A DNA stretch of 64,000 bases from Massilia rubra (GCF_011682065.1 NZ_VUYU01000001.1:434001-498000); one strand, 5' to 3'. Numbered from the stretch's first letter, positions 17,082 to 26,545 are shown. Notes: generated by a model not told the origin, from the letters alone. Program-made: numbers and translations.

Positions 17082-17426
17082 CAGGTGCTCGACGCCCAGA
17101 CCGACGCCTGGGGCATCAAGGTGGCCAATGTCGAAATCAAGCACGTCGACCTGGACGAATCGATGGTGCGCGCCATCGCCCGCCAGGCGGAAGCGGAACG
17201 CGAGCGGCGCGCCAAGGTCATCCACGCGGAAGGAGAATTGCAGGCGTCCGAAAAGCTGATGCAGGCGGCCAACGTGCTGGCCAAGCAGCAGGGTGCGATG
17301 CAGCTGCGCTACCTGCAAACCCTGGGCACCCTGGCCAGCGACAAGAGCACGACGATTGTGTTTCCGCTGCCGCTGGACATGCTGGGCGGGCTGCTCGACC
17401 GGGTGCGCGACAGTCCGGCCGGCTAA
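17082..17426 (+). pseudogene. Slipin/stomatin (SPFH/band 7) C-terminal remnant
   Basis: The frame reads QVLDAQTDAWGIKVANVEIK, then MVRAIARQAEAERERRAKVI and ASEKLMQAANVLAKQQGAMQ, and ends with D-K-S-T-T-I-V-F-P-L-P, the typical C-terminal half of slipins. The N-terminal membrane hairpin and most of the SPFH domain are absent. Slipin genes normally sit directly after nfeD, so this is the distal end of the same operon, left after an internal deletion. A GTG near the element edge could be used, but a working protein is unlikely. Confidence 0.8.
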
Positions 17427-17502
17427 GACAGCCGCGCCAGGGCGATCGAAGGGGCTCGCGTGCGTCCGCCCGCTCAGTGCGGCCGTGCGTGGACCGGGCC
17501 GG

Positions 17503-18252
17503 TCAGTGAAGGCGCTGCCATGCCAGGCCGATCCATTCGTGGGTGGCGTAGTACGAGCGGAACATGCCGCTCCAGCCGGGCACGAACATCAGCGGCGAGA
17601 GCGTGCTGCGCGAATAGAACATGGTCGGCGCCGGCACGACGTCCAGGCCGGCGGCGCGGAAGGCGCGCTCGGCGCGCGGCATGTGCATGGCGTGCGTAAC
17701 AAGCAGCACGCGCCGCACCCCGCCCGCCTTGAGAATGGCCGCGCTGTAGAGGGCGTTCTGGGTGGTGTCGGCCGAGCGTTCTTCGGTCCAGGCGACCGGT
17801 GTGCGGAAATCGTCGCGCAGGGCGCGCGCCATGGTGACGGCCTTGGGTGGAATACCTTTGTCCGGCTCGCCATTGCCGCCGCTGACCAGCAGCGGCAGAT
17901 TGGTGGCGTGTTGCAGGTGCGCGGCGTAGCGCAGGCGCAGCAGGGCGATGTCGTCGGGAATATCGGCGCCGCCGTACTCGGGCGCGGCATGCACGTTGCC
18001 GGCAGCCAGCACCACGATGGCCTGGGCGCCGCTGTGAAGGGCGTCGGCCAGCGGCGCCGTGCGTTGTTCCAGGGGCCACACCAGCAGCAGCGAGCCGGCA
18101 TTGGTCGACAGCACCAGCAGGGCGGCCAGTCCCAGCCGGCTGACGGCGCGCCCGCAGCGTGGCCAGCGTCGCCGCAGGGCGTAGCCGGCCAGGATCAGCA
18201 CGATCAGGCTCATCGGTGGCATGAGCAGCACGCGCACTACGATCTCGATCAT
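17503..18252 (-). CDS. YdcF family (DUF218/ElyC-SanA-like) membrane protein
   Basis: The 249-residue protein has two N-terminal membrane helices, then the DUF218 fold: IVVLAAGN, LPLLVSGGNGEPD, the T-E-E-R-S-A-D-T-T-Q-N-A segment and LLVTHAMHMPRAERAF. These are hallmark motifs of YdcF/SanA/ElyC proteins, which act in envelope integrity and peptidoglycan precursor metabolism. The exact reaction is not known. It is on the strand opposite the decayed nfeD locus. A small membrane protein gene lies about 40 bases upstream in the same direction. Confidence 0.88.
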   Translation of the reverse strand: MIEIVVRVLLMPPMSLIVLILAGYALRRRWPRCGRAVSRLGLAALLVLSTNAGSLLLVWPLEQRTAPLADALHSGAQAIVVLAAGNVHAAPEYGGADIPDDIALLRLRYAAHLQHATNLPLLVSGGNGEPDKGIPPKAVTMARALRDDFRTPVAWTEERSADTTQNALYSAAILKAGGVRRVLLVTHAMHMPRAERAFRAAGLDVVPAPTMFYSRSTLSPLMFVPGWSGMFRSYYATHEWIGLAWQRLH

Positions 18253-18292
18253 GGCCGCGGCGCGCGCCCGCCCGGCTCATGGCCTCGCTTGC

Positions 18293-18724
18293 TCACAGCG
18301 AGGCCCAGGCCTGGCGCAGGCCGAGCACGTGCACGATGCCGATGCCCAGGCAAATGGCCGAGCTCCAGCCCCAGAACACCAGGCTGCGACCCGGCATCAG
18401 GATCAACATCGGCACAAAGGCCAGGCCGCGCACCACGTACACGGTGGTGATGGCGCACAGGATGACGCGCATCCATGGCAAGCGCGGCAGCACGCCGGCG
18501 CCGGCCAGCGCGTACGCGGCCCAGACCAGCAGCACGGCGCTGATGGCGGCGGTGACGATGGCGGGATACCAGGAACCGGAGGCGGCCATGCGGGCCATCG
18601 GCTCGCCCGCGCCGAGGGCGCGATACCAGTCGGGGCCGCCGGCGATGCAGGCAATGTGGAGGAGGGCCGCAGCGGCACTGAGGCCGGCGGCGGCAAGGAG
18701 AAAGTGGGCGGACGTCTCGGTCAT
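18293..18724 (-). CDS. Hypothetical four-helix membrane protein
   Basis: The 143-residue protein has four predicted membrane segments (around SAHFLLAAAGLSAAAALLHI, SWYPAIVTAAISAVLLVWAA, MRVILCAITTVYVVRGLAF and FWGWSSAICLGIGIVHVLGL). The first extracytoplasmic loop has DWYRALGAGEPMARM. No family is named with confidence. The ATG before T-E-T-S-A-H was chosen; an in-frame GTG 16 codons upstream is possible. It probably forms a short operon with the YdcF gene downstream. Confidence 0.7.
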   Translation of the reverse strand: MTETSAHFLLAAAGLSAAAALLHIACIAGGPDWYRALGAGEPMARMAASGSWYPAIVTAAISAVLLVWAAYALAGAGVLPRLPWMRVILCAITTVYVVRGLAFVPMLILMPGRSLVFWGWSSAICLGIGIVHVLGLRQAWASL

Positions 18725-18788
18725 GGTGGCAGGCGGGGGCAGGTTGTCGCGCAACGCGAACTGGAAACTCACTGTGTGCGCCAGGAAA

Positions 18789-18816
18789 TTGGCTTTCAGC
18801 GTAAAGTCATTATAAG
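18789..18816 (+). promoter_or_regulatory. Putative promoter for the zinc metallopeptidase gene
   Basis: TTGGCT and TATAAG are spaced by 16 bases and lie 28 bases before the ATG, leaving room for the GGAG ribosome binding site. It overlaps the 5' end of the divergent membrane-protein gene region. Confidence 0.45.
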
Positions 18817-18844
18817 ATTAACAAAATGCATTGTGGAGCAGAAC

Positions 18845-19735
18845 ATGAAATGGGAAGGTAATCGCGAAAGCGACAACGTGGAAGATGTGCGCGGTTCGGG
18901 CGGCGGCGGCGGCGGGGGCGGTTTTGGCTTCGGCGGACGCTCGATCGGCATCGGGTCGATCGTCATCGCCCTGGTCGGTGGCTGGATTTTCGGGGTCAAC
19001 CCGATGACCATCCTGAACATCATGAGCGGGGGCGGAGGCGGACAGGCGCCGGTGCAGCAACAGCAAAGCCAGGCGCCGGGCGAGCCAGCCAGCGACCGCG
19101 GCTCGAAGTTCGTGCGCGTGGTGCTGGCCGATACCGAGGATGTGTGGACGAAATTGTTCCGCGAGCAGGGCGGCACCTACCAGAAACCCGCGCTGCAACT
19201 GTATTCCGGCCGCACCCAGACCGCCTGCGGCGCCGGCAGTAGCGCGACCGGGCCTTTCTATTGCCCGGCCGATCGCAAGGTATATCTGGACATGAGCTTT
19301 TTCCAGCTGATGGAACAGCGCTTCAAGGTCGAGGGTGAGTTTGCCCAGGCGTACGTGATTGCCCATGAAATCGGCCATCATGTGCAGCATGCGATGGGCC
19401 TGACCGACAAGGTCGACGAGGCGCGTCAGCGCGGCACCGAAAAACAGGCGAACGCGATGTCGGTGCGCCTGGAATTGCAGGCCGACTGTTTTGCCGGGGT
19501 ATGGGCGTTTCACGCCAACCAGTCGCGCGCGATCCTCGAGCAGGGCGATGTGGATGCCGCGCTGAAAGCGGCAACGGCGATCGGCGACGATGCCTTGCAG
19601 CGCCAGTCGCAAGGCCATGTGGTGCCGGATTCATTTACCCACGGCACGTCGGAACAGCGTGCGCGCTGGTTCAAGCGCGGCCTCGACAACGGCCAGGTCG
19701 CGCAATGCGATACCTTCGCCGCGCGCCAGCTGTAA
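18845..19735 (+). CDS. Neutral zinc metallopeptidase (YpfJ/KPN_02809 family)
   Basis: The 296-residue protein has a cytoplasmic N-terminus with a poly-glycine run, one membrane helix (IGSIVIALVGGWIFGV) and a Gly/Gln-rich linker. The peptidase domain has the zinc motif HEIGHHVQ at 174-181 and LELQADCFAG downstream, which supplies the third ligand. Cys residues in T-A-C-G-A-G and P-F-Y-C-P-A are typical of the family. GGAG lies eight bases before the ATG. The family is membrane-anchored with the active domain in the periplasm; substrates are unknown. Confidence 0.93.
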   Translation: MKWEGNRESDNVEDVRGSGGGGGGGGFGFGGRSIGIGSIVIALVGGWIFGVNPMTILNIMSGGGGGQAPVQQQQSQAPGEPASDRGSKFVRVVLADTEDVWTKLFREQGGTYQKPALQLYSGRTQTACGAGSSATGPFYCPADRKVYLDMSFFQLMEQRFKVEGEFAQAYVIAHEIGHHVQHAMGLTDKVDEARQRGTEKQANAMSVRLELQADCFAGVWAFHANQSRAILEQGDVDAALKAATAIGDDALQRQSQGHVVPDSFTHGTSEQRARWFKRGLDNGQVAQCDTFAARQL

Positions 19736-19741
19736 GGCCGC

Positions 19742-22111
19742 TCAGGCGTTGCTGAGCGCTTCGGCGCCAGCCATCAGCGACTCGACCGCGCGCTCGAACA
19801 CGGGCGCGTGTTCCATCGTGCGCAAGGTTTCATCCTGCATCGCCGCCAGCAGGGCGTCGCGGGTGAAGGTGGCGGGCGCGGCCTGGCCCTTGACCGAAAA
19901 CAGGTACAGGCTGCCGCGCGGGCTCACCGCATTCAGGCGTGCCGGCACGTAGCGCCCATCGAGGGCGATTTCGAAGCCGGCGCCCGGCAGCGCCATGCCC
20001 AGCCATTCCTGTTCGTCGGCGGCGCGCGCCGCGCTCTTGCCCGGATCGGTGTACAGGTCGGCGCGGATGCCGCGCTGCGCCAGCGCCGCTTCAAGCTGGG
20101 CGTGGCCGATGCTGACCGCGTCCCGGCCCGCTTGCGGCACCCCGTCGAAGGCGGCGAAATGGGCGCGCAACTGGGCCAGGGTGGCGGGGCGGGCCGAGGG
20201 CGGCTGGCGTTGGCCCAGCACATCCATGTGCACCATCACCAACTGATCGAGCGCGGCCTTGGCCGCTTCCTGGCCCATGCCGGCCGCGGCCAATCCTTCA
20301 CGCACCCGTTTAACCATGCCGGGCAGCATGCTGACCATCACGGCGCGATCTTCCAGGGTGGTTTTTTCCTGGGAGCTCCAGACCAGCTCGGCCAGCATCG
20401 CCCGGCTGGCGCTCGCCTCGCTGGCGGGATGCGCCAGCACCCGGCTCCAGATATCGGTAATGAAATTGCCGATGCGCGGATCGAGGTCGAGCGGATCGAG
20501 CAAGGGCGCCAGGGCGGTCGCGGCATCGCTGTGGCGCGCACTGGCCGCTTCGAGGGTGCCGAGGGTGTCGATGCAGCGCGCCAGGCCCAGGTCGCTGCGC
20601 GGCAGCAGTGCCGACACGAACTGGTCGAGCTGGCGCTGGCCGTCAGCAAACGCTGTCATGTCGGTGTCGAACCCGTCCAGCACCTCGTCGATGACTGTTT
20701 CGATCTGGCTTTCCAGGGCGGGATAACAAGCCATCTCGGGCGTGATGCCGGTCGCGACCGTGCCGATCCGGTCGAGCAGGCGGCGCGCGGGATGCTGGGC
20801 GTCGTGCAGCATCGACGGTTCCTGCATGGCGGCGCGCAGGAAGGGGACGTGCAGGCGGCCAAGCTGGCCGCGCACGCCTTCCGGTAATTGCTCGTCATGC
20901 ACGATGGATTCGAACAGCAGGCTGACCAGGTCGATCGTCACGCGCTCCGGCTCGCTGCTGGCGGCATCGGCAAGCCTGGCGCGCAGGTCGAGCGGGGCCG
21001 GCGCTTCGCGGCTGGGCATCCCGCCGGCCTGGGCCGGACGCACTTGCTGCAATTGTTTCAGTTGCGCTTCCAGGGCGCTGTGCCCGCCGCTGGCATCGCC
21101 CGCCATGGCCGGCGCGTGGGCGTGACGGGGCGGGCGCGCCGCTTTCGGCTGGTTGAACACATTCCAGACCATCTCTTGCAAGTCGGGCAGGGGCCGCTGG
21201 GCCAGGGCGCCGTGGGCGGCCGGCGCCTGCCGCTGCTGCTGCATCAGGCGTTGCAATTCTGGCATCATGCGGGCTTGCTTCGGCTGGGCTGGCGGCTTGA
21301 GCGGATTGGACGGGTGTGCCGCCGGCGCGACAGCGCGCCCGCTGGCGGGACCGTGCGCGATCAGCTGCTCCGCCGCCTTTTGCCAGGCAAGCCGGTCACG
21401 CTGGGCACGGGTGAGCGCGGTCGGACGCGCGGTCAGTTTGGTGGAAATGCCACGCGATTCGAATACTTCTTCTATTGCAACGTAGTATCCTTGCAGGCAA
21501 TGCACCATCGCCAGCGAGAGGGTGTCGAACAGCACTTTCGACTGTGCCTCGTCCATGACGCACTGGCGCAGCGCCTCGTGCAGCGAGCGCGCCAGCAGGT
21601 ACGGGCGGAAGGGGTTTTCGCGCTCGCGCACGTCGCCATCGCCATGCAACTGGGCAATCATCAGGTTCAGGCGCCCGAGGCTGGGCTGGTCGGCGTCGCG
21701 CAGGCGCATCACCAGGCGGTCGATTTCGATTTGCCGCGTGACCACATCGTCCTCGATCAGGGTCAGGTTGTCGGCGCTGATGTCGTCGATGCTGGCGCGG
21801 GTGTCCATGTACATGGTGTCCATGGCGCGCTCGAGGTAGCTGGCGAAGTGATGCTCCATGCGCTCCTGCAACAGAACGGCGTTCTGGCGCAAGATGTAGC
21901 GGGCATTGGTCATCAGGCGCACGTCGGCCCCGCCTTTGCCCTGCAAGGCCTTGTCCAGGGTAGCGCCGGCCTCGGCGATGGTTTTGGCGGCGAGGACACG
22001 AAAACCCGACAGTGCGGGTTGTTTCGCAAGCTGGAACACTCTTTTTGGTATTTGCATGGCGTTTTTTGTGCTCAAATGGATGAGCTGATCCGGATGTCTG
22101 TCAGCCATCAT
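19742..22111 (-). CDS. DUF1631 family protein
   Basis: The 789-residue cytoplasmic protein matches the DUF1631 family (thymidine-phosphorylase-like mis-annotations exist; no such activity is implied). It is mostly helical, has a Q/R-rich central linker (MMPELQRLMQQQRQAPAA) and ends with a compact segment containing the P-R-G-S-L-Y-L-F-S motif, which resembles a PilZ-like fold. No Shine-Dalgarno sequence is clear; an ATG 18 codons in (M-Q-I-P-K-R) is an alternative start. It is convergent with the zinc peptidase gene, with a gap of only six bases. Confidence 0.85.
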   Translation of the reverse strand: MMADRHPDQLIHLSTKNAMQIPKRVFQLAKQPALSGFRVLAAKTIAEAGATLDKALQGKGGADVRLMTNARYILRQNAVLLQERMEHHFASYLERAMDTMYMDTRASIDDISADNLTLIEDDVVTRQIEIDRLVMRLRDADQPSLGRLNLMIAQLHGDGDVRERENPFRPYLLARSLHEALRQCVMDEAQSKVLFDTLSLAMVHCLQGYYVAIEEVFESRGISTKLTARPTALTRAQRDRLAWQKAAEQLIAHGPASGRAVAPAAHPSNPLKPPAQPKQARMMPELQRLMQQQRQAPAAHGALAQRPLPDLQEMVWNVFNQPKAARPPRHAHAPAMAGDASGGHSALEAQLKQLQQVRPAQAGGMPSREAPAPLDLRARLADAASSEPERVTIDLVSLLFESIVHDEQLPEGVRGQLGRLHVPFLRAAMQEPSMLHDAQHPARRLLDRIGTVATGITPEMACYPALESQIETVIDEVLDGFDTDMTAFADGQRQLDQFVSALLPRSDLGLARCIDTLGTLEAASARHSDAATALAPLLDPLDLDPRIGNFITDIWSRVLAHPASEASASRAMLAELVWSSQEKTTLEDRAVMVSMLPGMVKRVREGLAAAGMGQEAAKAALDQLVMVHMDVLGQRQPPSARPATLAQLRAHFAAFDGVPQAGRDAVSIGHAQLEAALAQRGIRADLYTDPGKSAARAADEQEWLGMALPGAGFEIALDGRYVPARLNAVSPRGSLYLFSVKGQAAPATFTRDALLAAMQDETLRTMEHAPVFERAVESLMAGAEALSNA

Positions 22112-22153
22112 AGCGCATTAGAGCAACAAAGTTGGCTTGTATGCACTGTTCAG

Positions 22154-22181
22154 TTGCATTTATTTAATGAAGATGTATAAG
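22154..22181 (+). promoter_or_regulatory. Putative promoter in the DUF1631 / hypothetical divergent gap
   Basis: TTGCAT and TATAAG are spaced by 16 bases in an AT-rich stretch. TACAAT two bases further on is an alternative -10. It points toward the 104-residue hypothetical gene 80 bases downstream. Confidence 0.4.
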
Positions 22182-22260
22182 ATACAATGCTTGTTCGCGA
22201 CCTCTGTCTATGCGTGTTGGCGAACCGACCACATGTAAGATCAACCTTAGTATCCCCAGA

Positions 22261-22575
22261 ATGAAAATTTTCGCTGAACTCGATGATGCGGTCCTGAACA
22301 GAACTGTTCCGGCCAGTAACGATCCCATTGCCGTCGCCACGGCCCTGGCGGCCCCGGTGCGCCCCTTGCGCGTGATCGGGCGCGGCGATACCCTCACCGC
22401 GCAAAAAGTCGAGGTCGGCATCATTTTGCAAGCCATGCTGGGGACCGGAGGCGCTGCGGAGTATCTGTCTGACAACTCGGTCCACATCAGTGTGTCCTTG
22501 CGCGTGCTGACCAAACCGGCCTTGCGGCGCGGCAATCACGACGAATTCGGGATTCCCACCGATATCGAAGGATAG
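22261..22575 (+). CDS. Small hypothetical protein
   Basis: The 104-residue soluble protein is not recognised. It begins M-K-I-F-A-E-L-D-D and ends with a charged tail (ALRRGNHDEFGIPTDIEG). GC-rich third codon positions support coding. There is no signal peptide or membrane helix and no strong ribosome binding site. An in-frame ATG 17 codons upstream exists. It is followed by GC-rich hairpins before the convergent LysR gene. Confidence 0.55.
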   Translation: MKIFAELDDAVLNRTVPASNDPIAVATALAAPVRPLRVIGRGDTLTAQKVEVGIILQAMLGTGGAAEYLSDNSVHISVSLRVLTKPALRRGNHDEFGIPTDIEG

Positions 22576-22693
22576 ACAAGCGTTGTTTCCCGGTGAGCGA
22601 CGCGGCTGTCGCGCTCACTGATCCCTGGCTTGGCAGCGTGTCCGGGCCGCCAGTAGCGGCGTGCGGGTTTCTCCACACGCACGCGTGCCGGCC

Positions 22694-23581
22694 TCACCAC
22701 GGCAGGACGGCGAAGTGGTCCACCAAAAAATCCAGTAGCGCGCGCACCGACGGCGACAATTGCCGGCGCGACGGATAAATCGCATAAATCGTCAGGGCCG
22801 GCATGCGCCACCCGGGCAACACCTGGCGCAAGGCGCCGCTGGCGACCATCGGATTGACGAGGTAGGTCGGCAGCATGGCGATGCCGCCGCCGGCCAGCGC
22901 CGAGGCCAGCAGGGCGGTGGCGTCATTCGCGCTGAAATAGCTGAGCACATCGACCTCGGTCGACTCCCCATCGCGCGCAAACGACCAGATGTTGCGCCCC
23001 ACATTGGCATGGCTGAGGCAGCGGTGGCTTTCCAGTTCCCGTGGCGCGGCCGGCGCGCCGTGCGTATCCAGGTAGGCCGGGGCGGCCACCAGCATGGAAT
23101 CGCATTGCGCCAGCGGGCGCGCGATCAGCAGGGGCGACGGTTCGCTGCTGATGCGGATGGCCAGGTCGATCCGTGCTTCCACCAGGTTGAGCGCGCCTTC
23201 GTTCAGGTTGAGATCGATATGCAGGCGCGGATGGCGCTCCAAAAAGCGCGTGAGCGCCTGCGCCAGCTGCGCGTGTCCGAACGACATGCTGCAGGTGACG
23301 CGCAACTGTCCGCGCAGCTCGCCGCCGCTGGCGGTGTCTTCTTCCATCTCTTCGCTTAAGGACAGCATCTGCTGGCTGCGCCGCAAGCAGTTCTCGCCGG
23401 CATCGGTGAGCGTGACGCGCCGCGTCGTCCGTTGCAGCAAGCGCGTGCCCAGCCATTTTTCCATTTCCGACACATAGCGCGTGACCATGGCCCGCGACAT
23501 GTCGAGCTTGTCCGCGCTGGCGCTGAAGCTGCCGCTGGTGGCCACCTCGATGAAGACACGCATTGCTGTGATTCGATCCAT
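22694..23581 (-). CDS. LysR family transcriptional regulator
   Basis: The 295-residue protein has an N-terminal winged HTH (AMRVFIEVATSGSFSASADK, then L-D-M-S-R-A-M-V-T-R-Y-V) and the substrate-binding domain with I-S-S-E-P-S-P-L-L-I-A-R-P-L. The chosen ATG (M-D-R-I-T-A-M) gives the usual length; upstream in-frame codons are non-conserved. It is divergently transcribed from the MBL-fold gene with about 100 bases between, the standard arrangement for a LysR regulator and its target. Confidence 0.92.
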   Translation of the reverse strand: MDRITAMRVFIEVATSGSFSASADKLDMSRAMVTRYVSEMEKWLGTRLLQRTTRRVTLTDAGENCLRRSQQMLSLSEEMEEDTASGGELRGQLRVTCSMSFGHAQLAQALTRFLERHPRLHIDLNLNEGALNLVEARIDLAIRISSEPSPLLIARPLAQCDSMLVAAPAYLDTHGAPAAPRELESHRCLSHANVGRNIWSFARDGESTEVDVLSYFSANDATALLASALAGGGIAMLPTYLVNPMVASGALRQVLPGWRMPALTIYAIYPSRRQLSPSVRALLDFLVDHFAVLPW

Positions 23582-23684
23582 TTGTTCGATCCATGAAACA
23601 GTCATGCGCAGTTTAACCCGTTTATCGGCGCTAAAGACATCATTACACTGGCCGCTTCCGTACAACAACTTTATTGGAGTCACT

Positions 23685-24548
23685 ATGTTCCGCACCACCG
23701 CCATTGCCGCCGCCCTGACCCTGGTCTTTACCAATGCGCTGGCCGCGCCCGCCCTGCAAACGAAGGTCTACAACGCCGATGGCGCCAGCTTCAACGTCAA
23801 TTCGACCTTGATTTATGGCGAGACCGAAGCGATGGTGATCGACGCCGGCTTCACCCGCGCCGACGCGCTGCGCATTGCCGCCAACGTGCTCGACAGCGGC
23901 AAGCAGCTCACCACCATCCTGGTCAGCCAGGCCGATCCGGATTACTACTTCGGCGTGGACACGCTCAAGCAGATTTTCCCCAAGGCGCAAGTGGTCGCCA
24001 CGCCGCAAGTGATCGAGAAAATCAAGGAAAAGATGGCGGCCAAGGTAGCCTTCTGGACCCCCAAGATGGGTGTCAACGCCCCAGCCGCGACCAGCCTGCC
24101 GACCGCGCTGCACAACATGACGCTCACGGTCGATGGCCAGGCGGTCGAAGTACGCGGCACGCAAGGCGCGCTGGCGCATCGTCCGTATGTGTGGATTCCA
24201 TCGATCAAGACCGTCACCGGCACCATCGGCGTGTTCGGCAACTTGCACTTGTGGATGGCCGATGCGCCAACGGCGGCGCAGCGCAGCGCGTGGAGCGCCC
24301 AGCTTGAGGAAATGGCCGCGCTGAAACCGGCCGTGGTCATTCCGGGGCACATGAAGGCGGGCACGCAACTCGACCAGGGCAGCATCGCCTACACCCAAGG
24401 CTACCTCAAGCGTTACGAGACAACGCTGGCGGCGACGGCCAACAGCGCCGAGCTGATTGCGCGCATGAAGAGCGCCTATCCCGACGCGCCTCCGGGCCTG
24501 GCGCTCGATATCGGCGCCAAGGTCAGCAAGGGCGAGATGAAGTGGTAA
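23685..24548 (+). CDS. Secreted MBL-fold hydrolase-like protein with degenerate metal motif
   Basis: The 287-residue protein has a signal peptide (cleavage near ALAAP) and the metallo-beta-lactamase fold: NSTLIYGETEAMVIDAGF, the ILVSQADPDYYFG segment, and a C-terminal VIPGHMKAG with His222. At residues 81-90 the usual H-x-H-x-D-H reads S-Q-A-D-P-D-Y, so both histidines of the first motif are missing. Either a distinct subfamily with altered metal binding or loss of catalysis is possible. GGAG lies before the ATG. It is likely controlled by the divergent LysR gene. Confidence 0.8.
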   Translation: MFRTTAIAAALTLVFTNALAAPALQTKVYNADGASFNVNSTLIYGETEAMVIDAGFTRADALRIAANVLDSGKQLTTILVSQADPDYYFGVDTLKQIFPKAQVVATPQVIEKIKEKMAAKVAFWTPKMGVNAPAATSLPTALHNMTLTVDGQAVEVRGTQGALAHRPYVWIPSIKTVTGTIGVFGNLHLWMADAPTAAQRSAWSAQLEEMAALKPAVVIPGHMKAGTQLDQGSIAYTQGYLKRYETTLAATANSAELIARMKSAYPDAPPGLALDIGAKVSKGEMKW

Positions 24549-24840
24549 GCGCCTGAACAGGGCAGGGCGTGCACGTTTTTAGGTAGGGTTTGCCGCGAAA
24601 GCGGCGAATCCTTGCTCTTGATGAAGGCTGTATAGACATGCCATCCCGACGTCGACAAACAGGCCAAATCATGTCTTTCTTGGAACTAATCACTTAAAAT
24701 GCGAATCCGCATGCCTGGTTGCCGCCTGTATCAAACGTTCCCTCCAGGCTGGCGCAGACATTGCTTTTCTTCCAGTTGTCATTGATGCTCCCTGCCAAAT
24801 GCGCGGGAGTCCAGCTTCACACATACGAGAAGAGGTTCGA
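24549..24840. other. Intergenic region without a convincing gene
   Basis: About 290 bases between the MBL gene and the symporter gene. It contains a small hairpin (GCCGC, GAAA loop, GCGGC) with no T-run, and AAGAGG just before the symporter ATG. No RNA gene or promoter could be supported. Confidence 0.4.
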
Positions 24841-26334
24841 ATGGAAGGTTTTATTGATGGTCTGAATGGCATCATCTGGAGCAAGGGATTGATTTACCTT
24901 TGCCTCGGTGCAGGTTTGTTTTACTAGATCCAGACCCGCTTTGTCCAGGTCAGGCAAGTCAAAGAGATGTTGCGGCTGCTGTTCAAACGCAAGAACACCG
25001 ATTCCGGCATCTCCTCATTCCAGGCCCTCGCGGTCTCGCTTTCCGGCCGGGTTGGCGTGGGCAATATCGCCGGTGTCGCCGCGGCCATCGGTTTCGGCGG
25101 CCCCGGTGCGGTGTTCTGGATGTGGGTCGTGGCCTTCCTGGGCGCCAGCACGGCCTATGCCGAGTCGACCCTGGGCCAACTCTATAAAGTGGAAGAGGAC
25201 GGCCAGTATCGCGGCGGCTCGGCCTATTTCTTCGAACGTTGCCTGGGCTGGCGCTGGCTGGGCATCGCCTTTGCCATCTCGTCCGTCATCGCCTGCGGCA
25301 TCTTCCTGCCTGGCGTGCAAGCCAATGCCGTCGGCAATGCCGTAACCCAGATTTTCGGCAACGGCGACATGGTCGACACCGTTCTGGGTCCGGTGGGAAC
25401 CCATAAACTGATCGGCCTGGGCGCCATCCTGGTGCTGCTGGCGGTGATCATTTTCGGCGGCATCAAGCGCATTGCGCAATTTACCGAATACGTCGTGCCT
25501 TTCATGGCGCTCGGCTATATCGTGCTGGCGCTGGTTGTTGTCGGAATGAACATCGAGAAGCTGCCCGGCGTCTTCAGCCTGATTTTTTCGGATGCATTTA
25601 CGGCGCAAGCCGGTTTTGGCGCTGCCATCGGCTGGGGCGTGAAGCGCGGTGTCTATTCCAACGAAGCCGGGCAGGGGACGGGAACCCATGCGGCGGCCGC
25701 AGCGGAAACCGAGCACCCGGCCCAGCAGGGGCTGGTGCAGGCGTTTTCGATTTACGTCGATACCCTGCTGGTCTGCACTGCCACTGCCTTGATGATCTTG
25801 ATTACCAATCAGTACAACGTCCAGGGGACGCTGCCCGATGGCCAGTTTATCGTGCAAAACCTGCCTGCCAGTACCGAAATAGGTTCGGCGGCATTTACCC
25901 AGATGGCGCTGCAGTCGGCTTTCGGCGGCTTCGGTCCGATGTTTGTCGGCGTGGCACTGTTCTTCTTCGCCTTCACGACCATTATTGCTTACTACTATAT
26001 TGCGGAAACCAATATCGCCTACCTGAACCGCTTTTTCAAGCGCGGCGTGCCGTTGGTCATGGTGAAATTGGTGATCATGGCGATGGTGACTTACGGCACG
26101 ATCAATAGCGCGGGCTATATCTGGAATCTCGGCGATATTGGTGTCGGCATCATGGCGTGGATTAACATCATCGGCATCCTGATCATTTTCTTCATGGCCA
26201 AACCGACCATGCTGTGCCTGCGCGATTACGAAGCCCAGTTAAAGGCCGGCGGCGCGATTTCCTTCGACCCGATCAAGCTGGGTATCAAGAATGCCAGTTT
26301 TTGGGAAAAGCGCGCAGCGGCGGCGAAAAAATAG
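24841..26334 (+). pseudogene. Sodium:alanine symporter (AGCS family) gene interrupted by an in-frame amber codon
   Basis: From the ATG after AAGAGG the frame reads MEGFIDGLNGIIWSKGLIYL, then C-L-G-A-G-L-F-Y, then TAG at codon 29 (24925-24927), then I-Q-T-R-F-V-Q-V-R and on through a full AGCS transporter without further lesions. AGCS landmarks are VGVGNIAGVAAAIGFGGPG, KRGVYSNEAGQGTGTHAAAA and the C-terminal helices. A Ser codon (TCG) is expected at the stop, one base away. An intact 455-codon frame begins at the ATG at 24967, but it would lack the first membrane helix. This could be a true pseudogene, a recent mutation, a sequencing error, or a read-through or re-initiation case. Confidence 0.8.
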
Positions 26335-26545
26335 CGGTCAAAGGCGGCCTTGATGGCCGTCAGTCGCATTGGCGCCGTAGCGCACCAACGGGGCGTTTGT
26401 GCCCCCTTGGTCGTGAGCTGCCCTCGTATCGACAAATCGATTTGACGGCGGCATGGCAAACATGCAACACTTTGCAAGGTAGCAAGCCCGTTGGCAAGCC
26501 ATCGCCATGATGGGCGCAGCGAGCAGATCATTTTCGGAGTATTCA

